Shown here in pieces: positions 32,669-41,596 of a DNA stretch of 64,000 bases (position 1 is its first letter; each line of letters begins with the position of its first letter). The notes beneath the pieces are model-generated. The model saw only the letters and a program-made list of their open reading frames with translations. It was not told the origin of the DNA and ran no database searches. The stretch covers positions 1 to 64,000 of the forward strand of contig JAKUUR010000004.1 in NCBI GenBank assembly GCA_022448455.1, given 5' to 3'. The position numbers and the translations under genes were made by a program. Source of the stretch: Candidatus Thioglobus autotrophicus. Its GTDB lineage: Bacteria; Pseudomonadota; Gammaproteobacteria; PS1; Pseudothioglobaceae.

Positions 32669-33865
32669 TCAGATTTCTTTTAAGATAACGCTGGCATCGG
32701 CGACCGTATAGAAGGAGCCAAAAATGACAATCCTTTGAATCTCTTTCAGTGCAAGTGCCTGCTCTATAGCGCTAGCCATACTAACGCAAACCGTTGTTTC
32801 CTGAGAGTCGTCAAACTTATCCTCAAGGGTTTCTATTTGAATAGAGCGTTCAGCTGAGAGTGGCACCAAAAACCAGTGCTTAATATGAGCTGCAGCCAAG
32901 CTAATCATGTCATCGATATTTTTGTCAGCCAGTGCAGAAAAAATAGCCACCGTATCCATGGGTGAGTCTGACAATGTGTTGACCAGAGTCTGAACCGCTG
33001 CAGGGTTGTGGGCGACATCAAGAATTACAGTTTTACTACCTACATTGACTTTTTCAAATCGGGCAACGATTTGGGCCTGTTTGATTCCGCATTTAATCAT
33101 TTTTTTGGAGACAGGGAATTGCTCACTGATTGCTTCGATGACTTTTATAGCTACAGCTGCATTCAGTTTTTGGTGGACACCTTCTAGTCCTATTTCGCCT
33201 TTATATTGTTCCTTGACAAGCGTCAATGGAGTGTCTATCTTTTTAGCGTAGGCTAGTACACTGTTTGGCGGGTGTTGATCACCACAAATGCAAGGCTTTG
33301 CAGTACGCATAATGCCGGCCTTTTCAGTACCGATTGATTCGCGCGTGTCACCAAGGTAGTAAGTATGATCTATTGCAATATCGGTAATAACACTGACATC
33401 GCTATTGACAACATTGACCGAATCTAGACGACCTCCAAGTCCCACTTCGAGGATGGCAATATCGACAGTAGCTTCAGAGAAAATAATTAATGCTGCCAAG
33501 GTTGAAAATTCAAAGTAAGTTAAAGAGACACCTTCCCTTTTTTCCTCAATCGCTTCAAAGGCATTAATGATCACTGAATCATTAACAATCTCCCCATTGA
33601 TAGCGAAGCGCTCGTTGTACTTAATGAGGTGTGGTGAAGTAAAACGACCCACTCTATATTTTGACTCTCTATAAATACTATCGATAAAGGCGATCGTTGA
33701 ACCTTTACCATTTGTACCTCCCACTGTAATGGCTAAAAATGCTACCCCATCAGGGAAAAGGCGTTGATAGACCAGTTGAACTCTGTCTAAGCCGAGAAGA
33801 ATGGTTTCTTCCATCAGCTGCTCTTGCCAGCTCAACCATTCATCAAGAGTTTTTTTATTGTGCAT
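32669..33865 (-). CDS. folC: Folylpolyglutamate/dihydrofolate synthase
   Basis: Mur-ligase-fold enzyme that adds glutamate to dihydropteroate and to folates. The product has 398 residues, with the ATP-binding VGGTNGKGSTIAFID near residue 45, GRFTSPHLIKYNERF, the LEVGLGGRLDSVN segment and the C-terminal domain DVAHNPAAVQTL. The position upstream of cvpA-purF is the usual one in this group. Confidence 0.95.
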   Translation of the reverse strand: MHNKKTLDEWLSWQEQLMEETILLGLDRVQLVYQRLFPDGVAFLAITVGGTNGKGSTIAFIDSIYRESKYRVGRFTSPHLIKYNERFAINGEIVNDSVIINAFEAIEEKREGVSLTYFEFSTLAALIIFSEATVDIAILEVGLGGRLDSVNVVNSDVSVITDIAIDHTYYLGDTRESIGTEKAGIMRTAKPCICGDQHPPNSVLAYAKKIDTPLTLVKEQYKGEIGLEGVHQKLNAAVAIKVIEAISEQFPVSKKMIKCGIKQAQIVARFEKVNVGSKTVILDVAHNPAAVQTLVNTLSDSPMDTVAIFSALADKNIDDMISLAAAHIKHWFLVPLSAERSIQIETLEDKFDDSQETTVCVSMASAIEQALALKEIQRIVIFGSFYTVADASVILKEI

Positions 33866-33910
33866 AGTGAGAAGTTACTATACCTAATCGCAAACTAGTA
33901 AAAAGTCATT

Positions 33911-34363
33911 TTAGTCTTCCCAGAACTCACCTTCGATAGTTTCATTTTTGTTGTTACTTGTCTTCTCTTGATTTCTAGTTCTGTGAATAAAAACTGAATT
34001 TCTTTGGCTAAAAACACGTTCCGCATTTTTCTCAAGGATGTGATTAATAAAATATCTTCTAGTCCAAGGCATTAACCCCAATAAGCCCAAGCCATCAGTA
34101 ATAAAACCAGGCGTTAATAGCAAGACACCTGAAACAAGAATAACGACACCCTCCAGCATCTCTAATGCGGGTGTTTTGCCTTCAGCTATGCTCTGTTGAG
34201 CCTTTGCCATCGTTGACCAGCCCTGTTGCCTTAACAGGGTCGAGCCAATCAGTGCAGTCACAATAACGAGTAGCACAGTTGAGAAACCACCAATAGCCTG
34301 CCCTACAGTCACTAAGACGTAAATTTCAAGAAGAGTCATCACCACAAAAATAGGGAATAACAT
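33911..34363 (-). CDS. fxsA: FxsA family membrane protein
   Basis: A 150-residue inner-membrane protein with three to four helices. FxsA overproduction in E. coli blocks phage T7 exclusion by the F plasmid; its native role is unclear. Typical segments are ETYVLVTVGQAIGG-like near the N-terminus (here LEIYVLVTVGQAIGG), STLLRQQGW, and VSGVLLLTPGFITDGLGLLGL. The C-terminus is polar. It begins directly after the trmB stop, so the two are cotranscribed. Confidence 0.9.
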   Translation of the reverse strand: MLFPIFVVMTLLEIYVLVTVGQAIGGFSTVLLVIVTALIGSTLLRQQGWSTMAKAQQSIAEGKTPALEMLEGVVILVSGVLLLTPGFITDGLGLLGLMPWTRRYFINHILEKNAERVFSQRNSVFIHRTRNQEKTSNNKNETIEGEFWED

Positions 34364-35059
34364 TTAACCTCCTTTCGAGTTAGTAAAAATAATATCCCAG
34401 ACACCGTGGCCTAATTTTTGACCACGATTTTCAAATTTGGTCAACGGCCGATGTTTGGGCCTTGGAGAATATATATGGTCACCCAAGGTGTTTTTAAAGT
34501 GTTGATGAGATTCCAGTGTTTCCATGATGTGCTCGGCATAGTTTTCCCAGTCAGTAACTATATGGACAATGCCATCCGTTTTTAGCTTTTTTGTAAGAAT
34601 GTCTAGAAAGCTGGTTTGTATAATTCTCCGCTTGTGATGTCTCTTTTTATGCCAAGGGTCTGGAAAAAATAACTGAAATTTTGAAAGGCCGTCGTCAGGA
34701 ATATGATTTTGAAGTACTTCAACTGCATCCTCTTTAATAATTTTAAGGTTGCTTAGTTGGTGTTTGTTGGCTTCATTGATGAGCCTACCAACACCGGCCT
34801 CATAGACCTCAATTCCTAAGAAGTTTTGTTTCGGTTGTTGGATTGCCATTTCTAACAAGCTATCACCATTTCCAAAGCCAACTTCAAGAGTTACATCATG
34901 AGAATTGAAGAAGAGTTCTACGAAGTTGAGCTGATTGTCTGTAAGACTGACACCATAGTTTGGCCACAATTCATGTAAAGCAATTGCCTGAGCTTTGGAT
35001 AATCTCCCAGAGCGCTTAACAAAACTTTGAATTTTACGCAAGGACTTGACCTCAGTCAT
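34364..35059 (-). CDS. trmB: tRNA (guanine-N7)-methyltransferase
   Basis: SAM-dependent enzyme that makes m7G46 in tRNA. The 231-residue product has the SAM site EVGFGNGDSLLEMA, the family signature LFFPDPWHKKRHHKRR near residue 130 and the C-terminal HRPLTKFENRG. It overlaps xth by four bases (ATGA) and is followed without a gap by fxsA. Confidence 0.96.
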   Translation of the reverse strand: MTEVKSLRKIQSFVKRSGRLSKAQAIALHELWPNYGVSLTDNQLNFVELFFNSHDVTLEVGFGNGDSLLEMAIQQPKQNFLGIEVYEAGVGRLINEANKHQLSNLKIIKEDAVEVLQNHIPDDGLSKFQLFFPDPWHKKRHHKRRIIQTSFLDILTKKLKTDGIVHIVTDWENYAEHIMETLESHQHFKNTLGDHIYSPRPKHRPLTKFENRGQKLGHGVWDIIFTNSKGG

Positions 35060-35820
35060 AAGTTGTAATCCATAATGAGTGGAGAGTGGTCAGAAAAACG
35101 TTCTTTTTTGTAGATCTCACAAGCCGTCGCAAGACCAGCGAGGTTTGAGCTTACCACTTGGTAATCGAGACGCCAACCGGTATTGTGTAGCCAGGCCTGG
35201 CCTCGATTGGACCACCATGTGTATTGAAATTCATCTTGATTAATTTCTCTGAAAGCGTCAATATAGCCCACCTCTTCATAGAGTTTGTCTAGCCAAGCTC
35301 TCTCTTCAGGCAGGAATCCAGAGTTTTTTTGGTTCGATTGCCAGTTTTTTAAATCAATCTTTTTGTGGGCGATATTCCAGTCACCACAATAAATGTACTG
35401 TCTACCGTCATTTTGTAATGCATGCAAATGAGGCAACAAGCGATTGCTGATAAATTCCATTTTAAAGGCCTGCCTCTCCTCCTTAGAAGAACCAGAGGGT
35501 AAGTAAATGGAAGCTACACTTAAATTTCCAAAGTCAGCCTGAATAAGTCGGCCCTCTGAATTGATGTCCTGCCAGGGACTATAAATCACTTGATCGGGTT
35601 TTGATTTACAATAAAGAGCAGTTCCACTATAGCCTTTCCGTACCGCGCTATGATAATAGGTGTGCATTCCTGAAGGGTAAAAGCGCTCATCAAGCTGATG
35701 TTCTTGGGCCTTAATTTCTTGCAAACAAACAACATCTGCATTTTGTTTTTCTAACCAACTAAAAAAACCTTTTCGCTCAGCCGCGCGAATTCCATTGACA
35801 TTAATTGTTATAATTCTCAT
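35056..35820 (-). CDS. xth: Exodeoxyribonuclease III
   Basis: AP endonuclease and 3' exonuclease of base-excision repair. The 254-residue product has the metal and catalytic residues in NVNGIRAAERKGF, LQEIKAQ, GDWNIAHKKIDL and FSDHSPLIMDY. The length fits ExoIII (XthA-type). It is divergent from pyrE with a 31-base gap, so the two share a compact promoter region. Confidence 0.95.
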   Translation of the reverse strand: MRIITINVNGIRAAERKGFFSWLEKQNADVVCLQEIKAQEHQLDERFYPSGMHTYYHSAVRKGYSGTALYCKSKPDQVIYSPWQDINSEGRLIQADFGNLSVASIYLPSGSSKEERQAFKMEFISNRLLPHLHALQNDGRQYIYCGDWNIAHKKIDLKNWQSNQKNSGFLPEERAWLDKLYEEVGYIDAFREINQDEFQYTWWSNRGQAWLHNTGWRLDYQVVSSNLAGLATACEIYKKERFSDHSPLIMDYNL

Positions 35821-35851
35821 TGCAATTATTTTAATAGTTTAGGAATATTTG

Positions 35852-36493
35852 ATGGAACAGTATCAAAACGATTTTGTAGACTTTATGTTGGAAATCGGAG
35901 CCCTTAAGTTTGGAGAATTTACACTTAAATCTGGTCGGGTGAGTCCTTATTTTTTTAATGCAGGTCAATTTAATCAAGGCAGCCATTTATCCCAGCTCGG
36001 ACAATTTTATGCTCAAGCCATCGAAGCCAGTGGCATCAAATTTGATGTTCTATTTGGCCCCGCCTATAAAGGAATTCCACTCGTAGCTGCAACAGCTATT
36101 GCACTCAATGACAGTTTCAACAGAAGTGTTCCCTATAGTTTTAATCGAAAAGAAGCCAAGGATCATGGTGAAGGTGGAAACATTGTCGGTCATCCGCTAG
36201 AGGGAGACATTCTAATCATAGACGATGTCATAACCGCAGGAACAGCGATCAGAGAAGCAAAAGACATTATCAACGCCAATGGCGCCAAAACGAAAGGTGT
36301 GGTTGTTGCATTAGACCGACAAGAGAAGGGCAAAGGCGAACTCTCTGCCATTCAAGAGGTGGAACAAAATTTTGGTATTGCCGTTGTGAGCATCATTAAC
36401 TTGTCTCATATCGTTGATTACCTGAAAGCCAATGATGATAAAAATATCATCAGCAGGATTGAGAGTTACCGTTCTCAGTATGGTATTTCTTAA
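35852..36493 (+). CDS. pyrE: Orotate phosphoribosyltransferase
   Basis: Converts orotate and PRPP to orotidine monophosphate in pyrimidine synthesis. The 213-residue product has the PRPP-binding loop [17 protein letters not shown] near residue 120 and the N-terminal [14 protein letters not shown]. An AGGA ribosome binding site lies 7 bases before the ATG at 35852; an adjacent TTG in frame at 35849 is less likely. It neighbours xth, as in many gammaproteobacteria. Confidence 0.96.
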   Translation: MEQYQNDFVDFMLEIGALKFGEFTLKSGRVSPYFFNAGQFNQGSHLSQLGQFYAQAIEASGIKFDVLFGPAYKGIPLVAATAIALNDSFNRSVPYSFNRKEAKDHGEGGNIVGHPLEGDILIIDDVITAGTAIREAKDIINANGAKTKGVVVALDRQEKGKGELSAIQEVEQNFGIAVVSIINLSHIVDYLKANDDKNIISRIESYRSQYGIS

Positions 36494-36502
36494 TTAAATC
36501 AA

Positions 36503-36949
36503 TTAGCTAGCTTCTGTAAACGGTTCGACGATAAGTATCGAAGAGTCTGCATCAATGATTCGAACTTTTTGTCCAACACTCATTTCACAACCCTTTGCAA
36601 ACCACAAAGACTCACCCAACCTAACTTTGACAATATTGTTTTCAATAGAGACAACTGTGCATTCTTTGCCAATGTGGCCCTTAGCATTAAGGTTTATCTC
36701 ATCATCAACCGTTTTCACTGGGAAGTATTTTTTTGCTAAAAATGTGGAAACTGCTGAGAGCAATACAAAACTTAGGACTTGTAATCCCCAGGAAACTTCT
36801 GGGTACAAATAGAACACAATACTGATTGTGATAGCAGATGCACCAATCCAGAGCAGGAACATTGACCACAAAAAGAGTTCAACGATGACCAGTGCGAGTC
36901 CGAATACAAGCCAATGCAAGTAGTTTAGGTTGTCTAATAACATTTCCAT
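36503..36949 (-). CDS. NfeD family membrane protein
   Basis: A 148-residue protein with two to three membrane helices in the first 80 residues (YLHWLVFGLALVIVELFLW), followed by a small OB-fold domain (ECTVVSIENNIVKVRLGESLWFAKG). It is the short NfeD type, which lacks the N-terminal ClpP-like protease. NfeD usually pairs with an SPFH/stomatin-family gene; none is next to it here. The role is in membrane organisation or protein quality control, in broad terms only. Confidence 0.85.
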   Translation of the reverse strand: MEMLLDNLNYLHWLVFGLALVIVELFLWSMFLLWIGASAITISIVFYLYPEVSWGLQVLSFVLLSAVSTFLAKKYFPVKTVDDEINLNAKGHIGKECTVVSIENNIVKVRLGESLWFAKGCEMSVGQKVRIIDADSSILIVEPFTEAS

Positions 36950-37064
36950 GAAGGTGATTTTATATTCTTTATGAGAGAGTAATAAAACTTTCCTTAGTGT
37001 TAGTCTAAAAAATATTTATTTTTTTTGCAATTTAGGTCATAATGCAGATACTACTGGGGTCTTT

Positions 37065-37949
37065 ATGGAAAATGAAAAACCTGTAAAAAATACAAAACTG
37101 GTTGAAAAGTTTCAAAAGGACGGCTTTGTCGTTCTTGAAAATGCATTAACTGATTCTCAATTGTCGGCACTAAATAGTGACTTATCAATGTGGGTTGAAG
37201 AAAGCAGGAGAAATCAAAAGCCTTACGGAAAAATCATGGATGGAAGGCCACGTTTTGATTTACAAGTAGATACCCATTCATTTGAAAACCCTGCACTTAG
37301 AAGAATAACTTCGCCTGCCGAAATTTCACAAGCATGCCTGGATGTAGTCAAAGATAACAAAGCGCTCGATCTAGTTAGTGAAATTTTTGGTCCAAATATA
37401 AAGCACTGGACAAATAAAATTAACCTTAAGCTTCCTGGCTCTGGCACGGAAGTGAAATTTCATCAGGATTTTCCTTTTGAGCCTCACTCAAATGAAGACT
37501 TAATGACAGTTTTATTTTTTCTTGATGACGTGACACTTGAAAATGGGCCCTTAGAGGTGGTTGCTGGTTCACATCAGGGACCGCTTTATTCATTATGGCA
37601 TGATGGTATCTTTACGGGCGCCGTTTCTGAAGAAATTGAAGCCGACTGCAAAACCAAGGCTATTAGTTGTGTAGGCAAGGCAGGTTCGGCATGTTTAATG
37701 CATTCAAAATTAATGCATGGCTCTAAATCAAACAACACTAAATCACCGCGCTCTCTATTCATTGTGTCCTATACAGCAGAAGACGCGGTGAAGCTGACTA
37801 AAAACCCACTCCCAAGTGAATTAGAAGGAATGATTGTTAGAGGGAAGAAAACTGGTACCATTCGTTCTAGTAACTATAGTATTGAGTTGCCAGAATACCC
37901 AAAAGAGGTATCGTTCTTCGATCAGCAATCTAAAATGAAGGATATTTGA
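37065..37949 (+). CDS. PhyH-family Fe(II)/2-oxoglutarate dioxygenase, PhnY-like
   Basis: A 294-residue phytanoyl-CoA dioxygenase-family enzyme. The iron ligands are His133 and Asp135 (KFHQDF) and His218 (LMHGS), and Arg229 (SPRS) would bind 2-oxoglutarate. PhnY, which hydroxylates 2-aminoethylphosphonate at C1, belongs to this family and works with PhnZ. A PhnZ/TmpB-like gene lies two genes downstream, so hydroxylation of 2-aminoethylphosphonate or a methylated relative is a reasonable inference. The family also acts on many other small molecules, so the substrate is not proven. It is 27 bases from the next gene. Confidence 0.7.
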   Translation: MENEKPVKNTKLVEKFQKDGFVVLENALTDSQLSALNSDLSMWVEESRRNQKPYGKIMDGRPRFDLQVDTHSFENPALRRITSPAEISQACLDVVKDNKALDLVSEIFGPNIKHWTNKINLKLPGSGTEVKFHQDFPFEPHSNEDLMTVLFFLDDVTLENGPLEVVAGSHQGPLYSLWHDGIFTGAVSEEIEADCKTKAISCVGKAGSACLMHSKLMHGSKSNNTKSPRSLFIVSYTAEDAVKLTKNPLPSELEGMIVRGKKTGTIRSSNYSIELPEYPKEVSFFDQQSKMKDI

Positions 37950-37976
37950 TTATTTGTAATTTGTGAAGATATTAGA

Positions 37977-39122
37977 ATGTCACAGGAAATAGAACTCATA
38001 GTTAAATTCTCTATTGTTGATGATGAGTTAGTCATTGAGTGGTATGACGGTAAGGAGAGTCGAGTATATGCCCACTGGTTGCGAGATCACTGCCAAATGC
38101 CAACCTCTATAAATACTAATAATGGGCAGCGCCTGTTTAGTGTAGTCGATATACCCGAAGAAACATACATCGAAAAAGCTTATAAGGATGAAAAAGGAAA
38201 TGTCTGTGTTCTTTTTCAACCAGAAAATCATTTGTCTGTTTTTTCTCAGAGCTGGTTAAGAAAGAATTGTTATGACCTTAATCTTCACTTCGATGACAGA
38301 AGTGAAAGACAAAAAAAATTATGGCAAAAGGACACTTTTGAAGCCGGCCTTCCTTTTGTTGATTTCGAGTCCATGTGTAATGACGAGAGTGGCAAGTTAG
38401 ATATGCTACGTTTGATTAGAGATGTTGGTTTTGTTGTTCTTGAAAATGTACCAACTAAAGAAGGCCAAGTTTTAAAAGTTATTAGCGAGTTGGGTTACAC
38501 TAGAGAGACTAATTATGGCGCCTTATTTGAAGTAAGAACTGAAGTCAACCCTAATAACCTTGCGTATACCAATATGGGGCTCAGATCTCATACCGACAAC
38601 CCTTACAGAGACCCTGTACCAACCGTTCAACTTTTGCATTGTCTAGAAAGCTCGACAGAGGGTGGAGACTCAGTGCTGGTGGATGGTTTTAAAGCTGCCA
38701 CTGTTTTACGTCAAGAAAGTAAAGAAGATTTTGATATCTTAACCAGCACTTGGATTAATTTCCGCTTTTCTGATGCCAAAACCGACCTCCGTTCTAGAGT
38801 GCCAATGATTGAACTAAATGACAACAATGAAATTGTCAAAGTCAGATATAACAATCGCTCAATCGACACAATAAAATTGCCCACAAACAAAATACGGCAT
38901 TTTTACAAAGCCTATCGTCATTGGAGTGAAATTATTGAAAGAGATGATTTGAAAATTATATTTAAGCTCTCAGAGGGTGATTTAATGCTATTGGACAACA
39001 CCAGAATAATGCATGCGAGGACAGCTTTTTCGAAAAAAGGTAAGCGTTATTTACAGGGTGCTTATACAGATTTAGATGGTCTTTACAGCCTACTCAACAT
39101 CTTAGAAAATCGAAAAAAATGA
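37977..39122 (+). CDS. tmpA: TmpA-like Fe(II)/2-oxoglutarate dioxygenase
   Basis: A 381-residue enzyme of the gamma-butyrobetaine hydroxylase/TauD family, with a short N-terminal domain (DUF971 type, residues 1-95) and a catalytic domain. The iron ligands are His205, Asp207 (SHTDNPYRD) and His346 (MHARTAF). TmpA hydroxylates 2-trimethylaminoethylphosphonate at C1 and was long misannotated as butyrobetaine hydroxylase. The HD oxygenase gene overlapping it by four bases is the decisive context. The N-terminal domain keeps one Cys (Cys39) in the usual zinc-site region, so the metal site of butyrobetaine hydroxylase is probably absent. True butyrobetaine hydroxylase activity cannot be excluded. 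Confidence 0.75.
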   Translation: MSQEIELIVKFSIVDDELVIEWYDGKESRVYAHWLRDHCQMPTSINTNNGQRLFSVVDIPEETYIEKAYKDEKGNVCVLFQPENHLSVFSQSWLRKNCYDLNLHFDDRSERQKKLWQKDTFEAGLPFVDFESMCNDESGKLDMLRLIRDVGFVVLENVPTKEGQVLKVISELGYTRETNYGALFEVRTEVNPNNLAYTNMGLRSHTDNPYRDPVPTVQLLHCLESSTEGGDSVLVDGFKAATVLRQESKEDFDILTSTWINFRFSDAKTDLRSRVPMIELNDNNEIVKVRYNNRSIDTIKLPTNKIRHFYKAYRHWSEIIERDDLKIIFKLSEGDLMLLDNTRIMHARTAFSKKGKRYLQGAYTDLDGLYSLLNILENRKK

Positions 39123-39682
39123 CTAAGCTTAGTAGTCAAAATATTGTAAATCATATTGAAGATGTCTTTACTAGGCGCGGTGCAGAATCGTATTTGGGTG
39201 AAGACGTAACAATGGCACAGCATATGCTTCAAGCTGCGCAGTCTGCTGAAAAATCTGGAGCGGAGGATAGTTTAATTGTTGCTGCATTGCTCCATGATAT
39301 TGGTCACTTTAAAAACGAAATCCCTGAAACAGCTTTAGCAAAAGGTAAAAATAATTACCATGAAGAGGCGGGCGCTAATTTTTTAGAAGATTTTTTTCCA
39401 AGCTCAGTTGTTGAGCCTATTCGTCAACATGTTTCTGCAAAGCGTTATCTATGTGCAGTTAAGTCCGATTATTTTGAACATCTTTCAGCTGCATCAGTCC
39501 ACAGTCTGAATTTGCAAGGTGGGCCGATGAATGAAGATGAGGTCAGAGAATTTGAAAAAAATGATTATTTAGAGCAGTGTTTAAAGTTGCGTTACTGGGA
39601 TGATGATGGTAAAGATCCAGAAAGGAAACATCCGCCATTTTCATACTACCGCCCGTTGATTGAGTCTCTAGTAAAACGCTAA
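39119..39682 (+). CDS. tmpB: HD-domain mixed-valence di-iron oxygenase (TmpB/PhnZ-like)
   Basis: Cleaves the C-P bond of a 1-hydroxyphosphonate with O2, releasing phosphate. The 187-residue length equals that of PhnZ. The six expected iron ligands are present: His35, His59, Asp60, His81, His104 and Asp161. The substrate residues Tyr25 and Glu28 (SYLGED) correspond to PhnZ Tyr24 and Glu27, and HVSAKRYL and LRYWDDDGK match the family. With TmpA the products would be glycine betaine and phosphate; with PhnY, glycine and phosphate. The gene starts inside the end of tmpA (ATGA overlap), which indicates coupled expression. Confidence 0.82.
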   Translation: MTKLSSQNIVNHIEDVFTRRGAESYLGEDVTMAQHMLQAAQSAEKSGAEDSLIVAALLHDIGHFKNEIPETALAKGKNNYHEEAGANFLEDFFPSSVVEPIRQHVSAKRYLCAVKSDYFEHLSAASVHSLNLQGGPMNEDEVREFEKNDYLEQCLKLRYWDDDGKDPERKHPPFSYYRPLIESLVKR

Positions 39683-39710
39683 TTATTATAATTTATTAAA
39701 ATATCATTTC

Positions 39711-41009
39711 ATGATTGAAGAATTAATTTTCCCCGCCGGTTTGCGACTTTTTCACCGATGGCAAGAGGGCGATCCACAAGCCTCAAATCGATTAAAGGAA
39801 ATATTTGATAAAACCATTGATGGAGAATATGACGAGATCTTTGCGCTTAAACCTTCTCCAAACTCTGTTCAGGCTTCTGCTTCAATAAATTTATTTGTAT
39901 TGGCTGTTTTGACAAGGTTTTACGGTCTTAATTCTGCAGAAGCCTATAAAGGAGATGCGAAACGTTACGTTCGGGTTTCACTTATGATTCGTAAGTTGCT
40001 TGGTCTGCCAAAGTTATATCTCGAGTGGCCGGTGTATGCATTTACTGCTGAAGCTCTTGGAGCAGTAATGATGTATCCTGTTGGAGCTCCTCCAGGAACT
40101 GATCCTGGCATCCCATTAATTAATAAAGATAATTGGCAAGACTTAAAAGCGCTAGAAATGGACAGTGAAATTCCCAAACTGTTTGATGAGATGTTAGAGT
40201 TTTATCAGGGTTTAACAGGGCTCGAACCTGTTTTGCACTTAACAGCGCCCTATAGCTTGGCGGCAGATATTTACGGGCAGTCAGAATTGGCAACAGCCCT
40301 AAATGATGAACCTGATCATGTCAATGTATTGCTTGATCATTTGGTTGATAATGTATTGATGCCATGGGCAGATCATTTTTTTGAAAAATTTCCAAATGGT
40401 TGGCTAGAGTTGTCAGATGCTTCAGGCTCACCTTTTTTTATTGGTCCTGAAAATTGCAAAAATACAGCGATTCGTTCAATACTTAGATTAAAAAATGAAA
40501 ATTCTTGGGGATCTCGAGTTTATGATGCCAACTATAGAGGTGACTACGTTACTCAAGCAAAAAAAACAAGTCGTTTATCAAGAAGAAGAAAAACAACTCA
40601 AAAGTCCTCCTCTAAAGAGCTTAGTTTTTCTGAATTATTTGCAGTAAAGCAGGCCGTTTGCACTGATTACGTTATGCGTCTTCATGACGACAGGATGCCT
40701 CTTAAATTATACCAAGAACAAGCAATTAAGCACAATGTTCCATTATTTATAGGCATTGGTGCATCCCAAATTGATTGTAATTCCATTGCTGATATAAGTG
40801 CTACCAAAGAAGAAATAAAGCAGCTTTCACTGGAGTATGTGGAATCCATAAAAAAAGTTGCCCAAGTGATTAAAAAAAATGGGCACAAGTTACGTAAACC
40901 TCCCTGGCCGGGAGCAGTTTACTTCGAGGATGTTAGTGCTAATAGTAGCATGGAAATAATTGAAACCATTATAAGCACAGTGCTGAAAAAGGGCGCACTT
41001 AAAGGATAA
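39711..41009 (+). CDS. UroD-family (MtaA/CmuA-like) protein
   Basis: A 432-residue protein with features of the uroporphyrinogen decarboxylase fold as used by cobalamin-dependent methyltransferases: GAVMMYPVGAPPGTDPG near residue 120, a TAPYSLAADIYG stretch and ELSDASGSPFF near residue 240. It lacks the decarboxylase N-terminal signature. A basic, low-complexity segment (KKTSRLSRRRKTTQKSSSK) near residue 290 splits the domain. It follows tmpB by 28 bases in the same direction, so a methyl-transfer or substrate-processing step on the same compound is plausible. No corrinoid protein or MttB-like gene is in the window. Confidence 0.6.
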   Translation: MIEELIFPAGLRLFHRWQEGDPQASNRLKEIFDKTIDGEYDEIFALKPSPNSVQASASINLFVLAVLTRFYGLNSAEAYKGDAKRYVRVSLMIRKLLGLPKLYLEWPVYAFTAEALGAVMMYPVGAPPGTDPGIPLINKDNWQDLKALEMDSEIPKLFDEMLEFYQGLTGLEPVLHLTAPYSLAADIYGQSELATALNDEPDHVNVLLDHLVDNVLMPWADHFFEKFPNGWLELSDASGSPFFIGPENCKNTAIRSILRLKNENSWGSRVYDANYRGDYVTQAKKTSRLSRRRKTTQKSSSKELSFSELFAVKQAVCTDYVMRLHDDRMPLKLYQEQAIKHNVPLFIGIGASQIDCNSIADISATKEEIKQLSLEYVESIKKVAQVIKKNGHKLRKPPWPGAVYFEDVSANSSMEIIETIISTVLKKGALKG

Positions 41010-41120
41010 GATTAAGTCCGTATACAACAAACCTTGAGGTATATATAATATGCCAGGGTATTATTTACTATATGTACCGTAAGAAATATTAAGTAATTAT
41101 TCTCAATAATGGACTTAATC
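41010..41120. repeat. 111-bp segment bounded by a perfect 10-bp inverted repeat
   Basis: GATTAAGTCC at 41010-41019 and its exact complement GGACTTAATC at 41111-41120 enclose 91 AT-rich bases. The segment begins directly after the UroD-like stop codon and ends 5 bases before the next ATG. It could be a tiny inverted-repeat element (MITE-like) or a long-range RNA stem that separates expression of the two halves of the cluster. A TATAAT at 41044-41049 could be a -10 box, but no good -35 is seen. Confidence 0.6.
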
Positions 41121-41125
41121 AAAAA

Positions 41126-41596
41126 ATGAACAACAATAAATTATTAATAATAAATGGCCCTGGACTCTCAGATTTAAGTAACCTCAATGAGATGGGTTAT
41201 GGCCATCTAACATTGGACATGGTTCGAAAAAAATGTGCAGAAACTTGTGAAATTTTTGGCATTAAAATGGATTTTCGCCAAACTGATGATGAGACTGAGC
41301 TATCTCGTTTTTTAATAGAGGGTATTGAAGATTTTGATGCTTTAATAATTAACCCAGTTGGATATTCTCATGCGCCATCTATAGACTTTGCTATTTATAG
41401 TTCTGCAATTAAAATGATCACTCAACAAAACAAGCCAGTTATTGAAGTGCATATTTCAAATATTTTTCAACAAGATGTTGAAAATACTAAGCCAATACAA
41501 GTTCCAGGAGGCGAAGTGGGTTTTGTAAGTGGGCTTGGCATTCATAGCTATGATCTTGCTATTAGGGCAGTTAACAAGAAACTTAGTAAAAATTAG
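41126..41596 (+). CDS. Divergent AroQ-fold protein, probably not a dehydroquinase
   Basis: A 156-residue protein of the type II 3-dehydroquinate dehydratase fold, shown by LLIINGPGLSDL, ALIINPVGYSHAPS and VIEVHISN. It retains Tyr25, Asn76, His82 and His109 at positions expected for the active site. It lacks the Arg-bearing GTREPE loop (here SNLNEMG), the SNHEGE stretch (here TDDETE) and the Arg-rich motif after SN. It is likely a paralogue with another substrate or a non-catalytic partner. Its stop is followed with no gap by the second AroQ gene, and both have exactly 156 residues. Confidence 0.7.
   Translation: MNNNKLLIINGPGLSDLSNLNEMGYGHLTLDMVRKKCAETCEIFGIKMDFRQTDDETELSRFLIEGIEDFDALIINPVGYSHAPSIDFAIYSSAIKMITQQNKPVIEVHISNIFQQDVENTKPIQVPGGEVGFVSGLGIHSYDLAIRAVNKKLSKN

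Noticed and set aside
37977..39122. Gamma-butyrobetaine hydroxylase for carnitine synthesis
   Set aside because: The overlapping HD oxygenase with PhnZ-type ligands and the reduced N-terminal Cys set fit TmpA better; no other carnitine genes are nearby.
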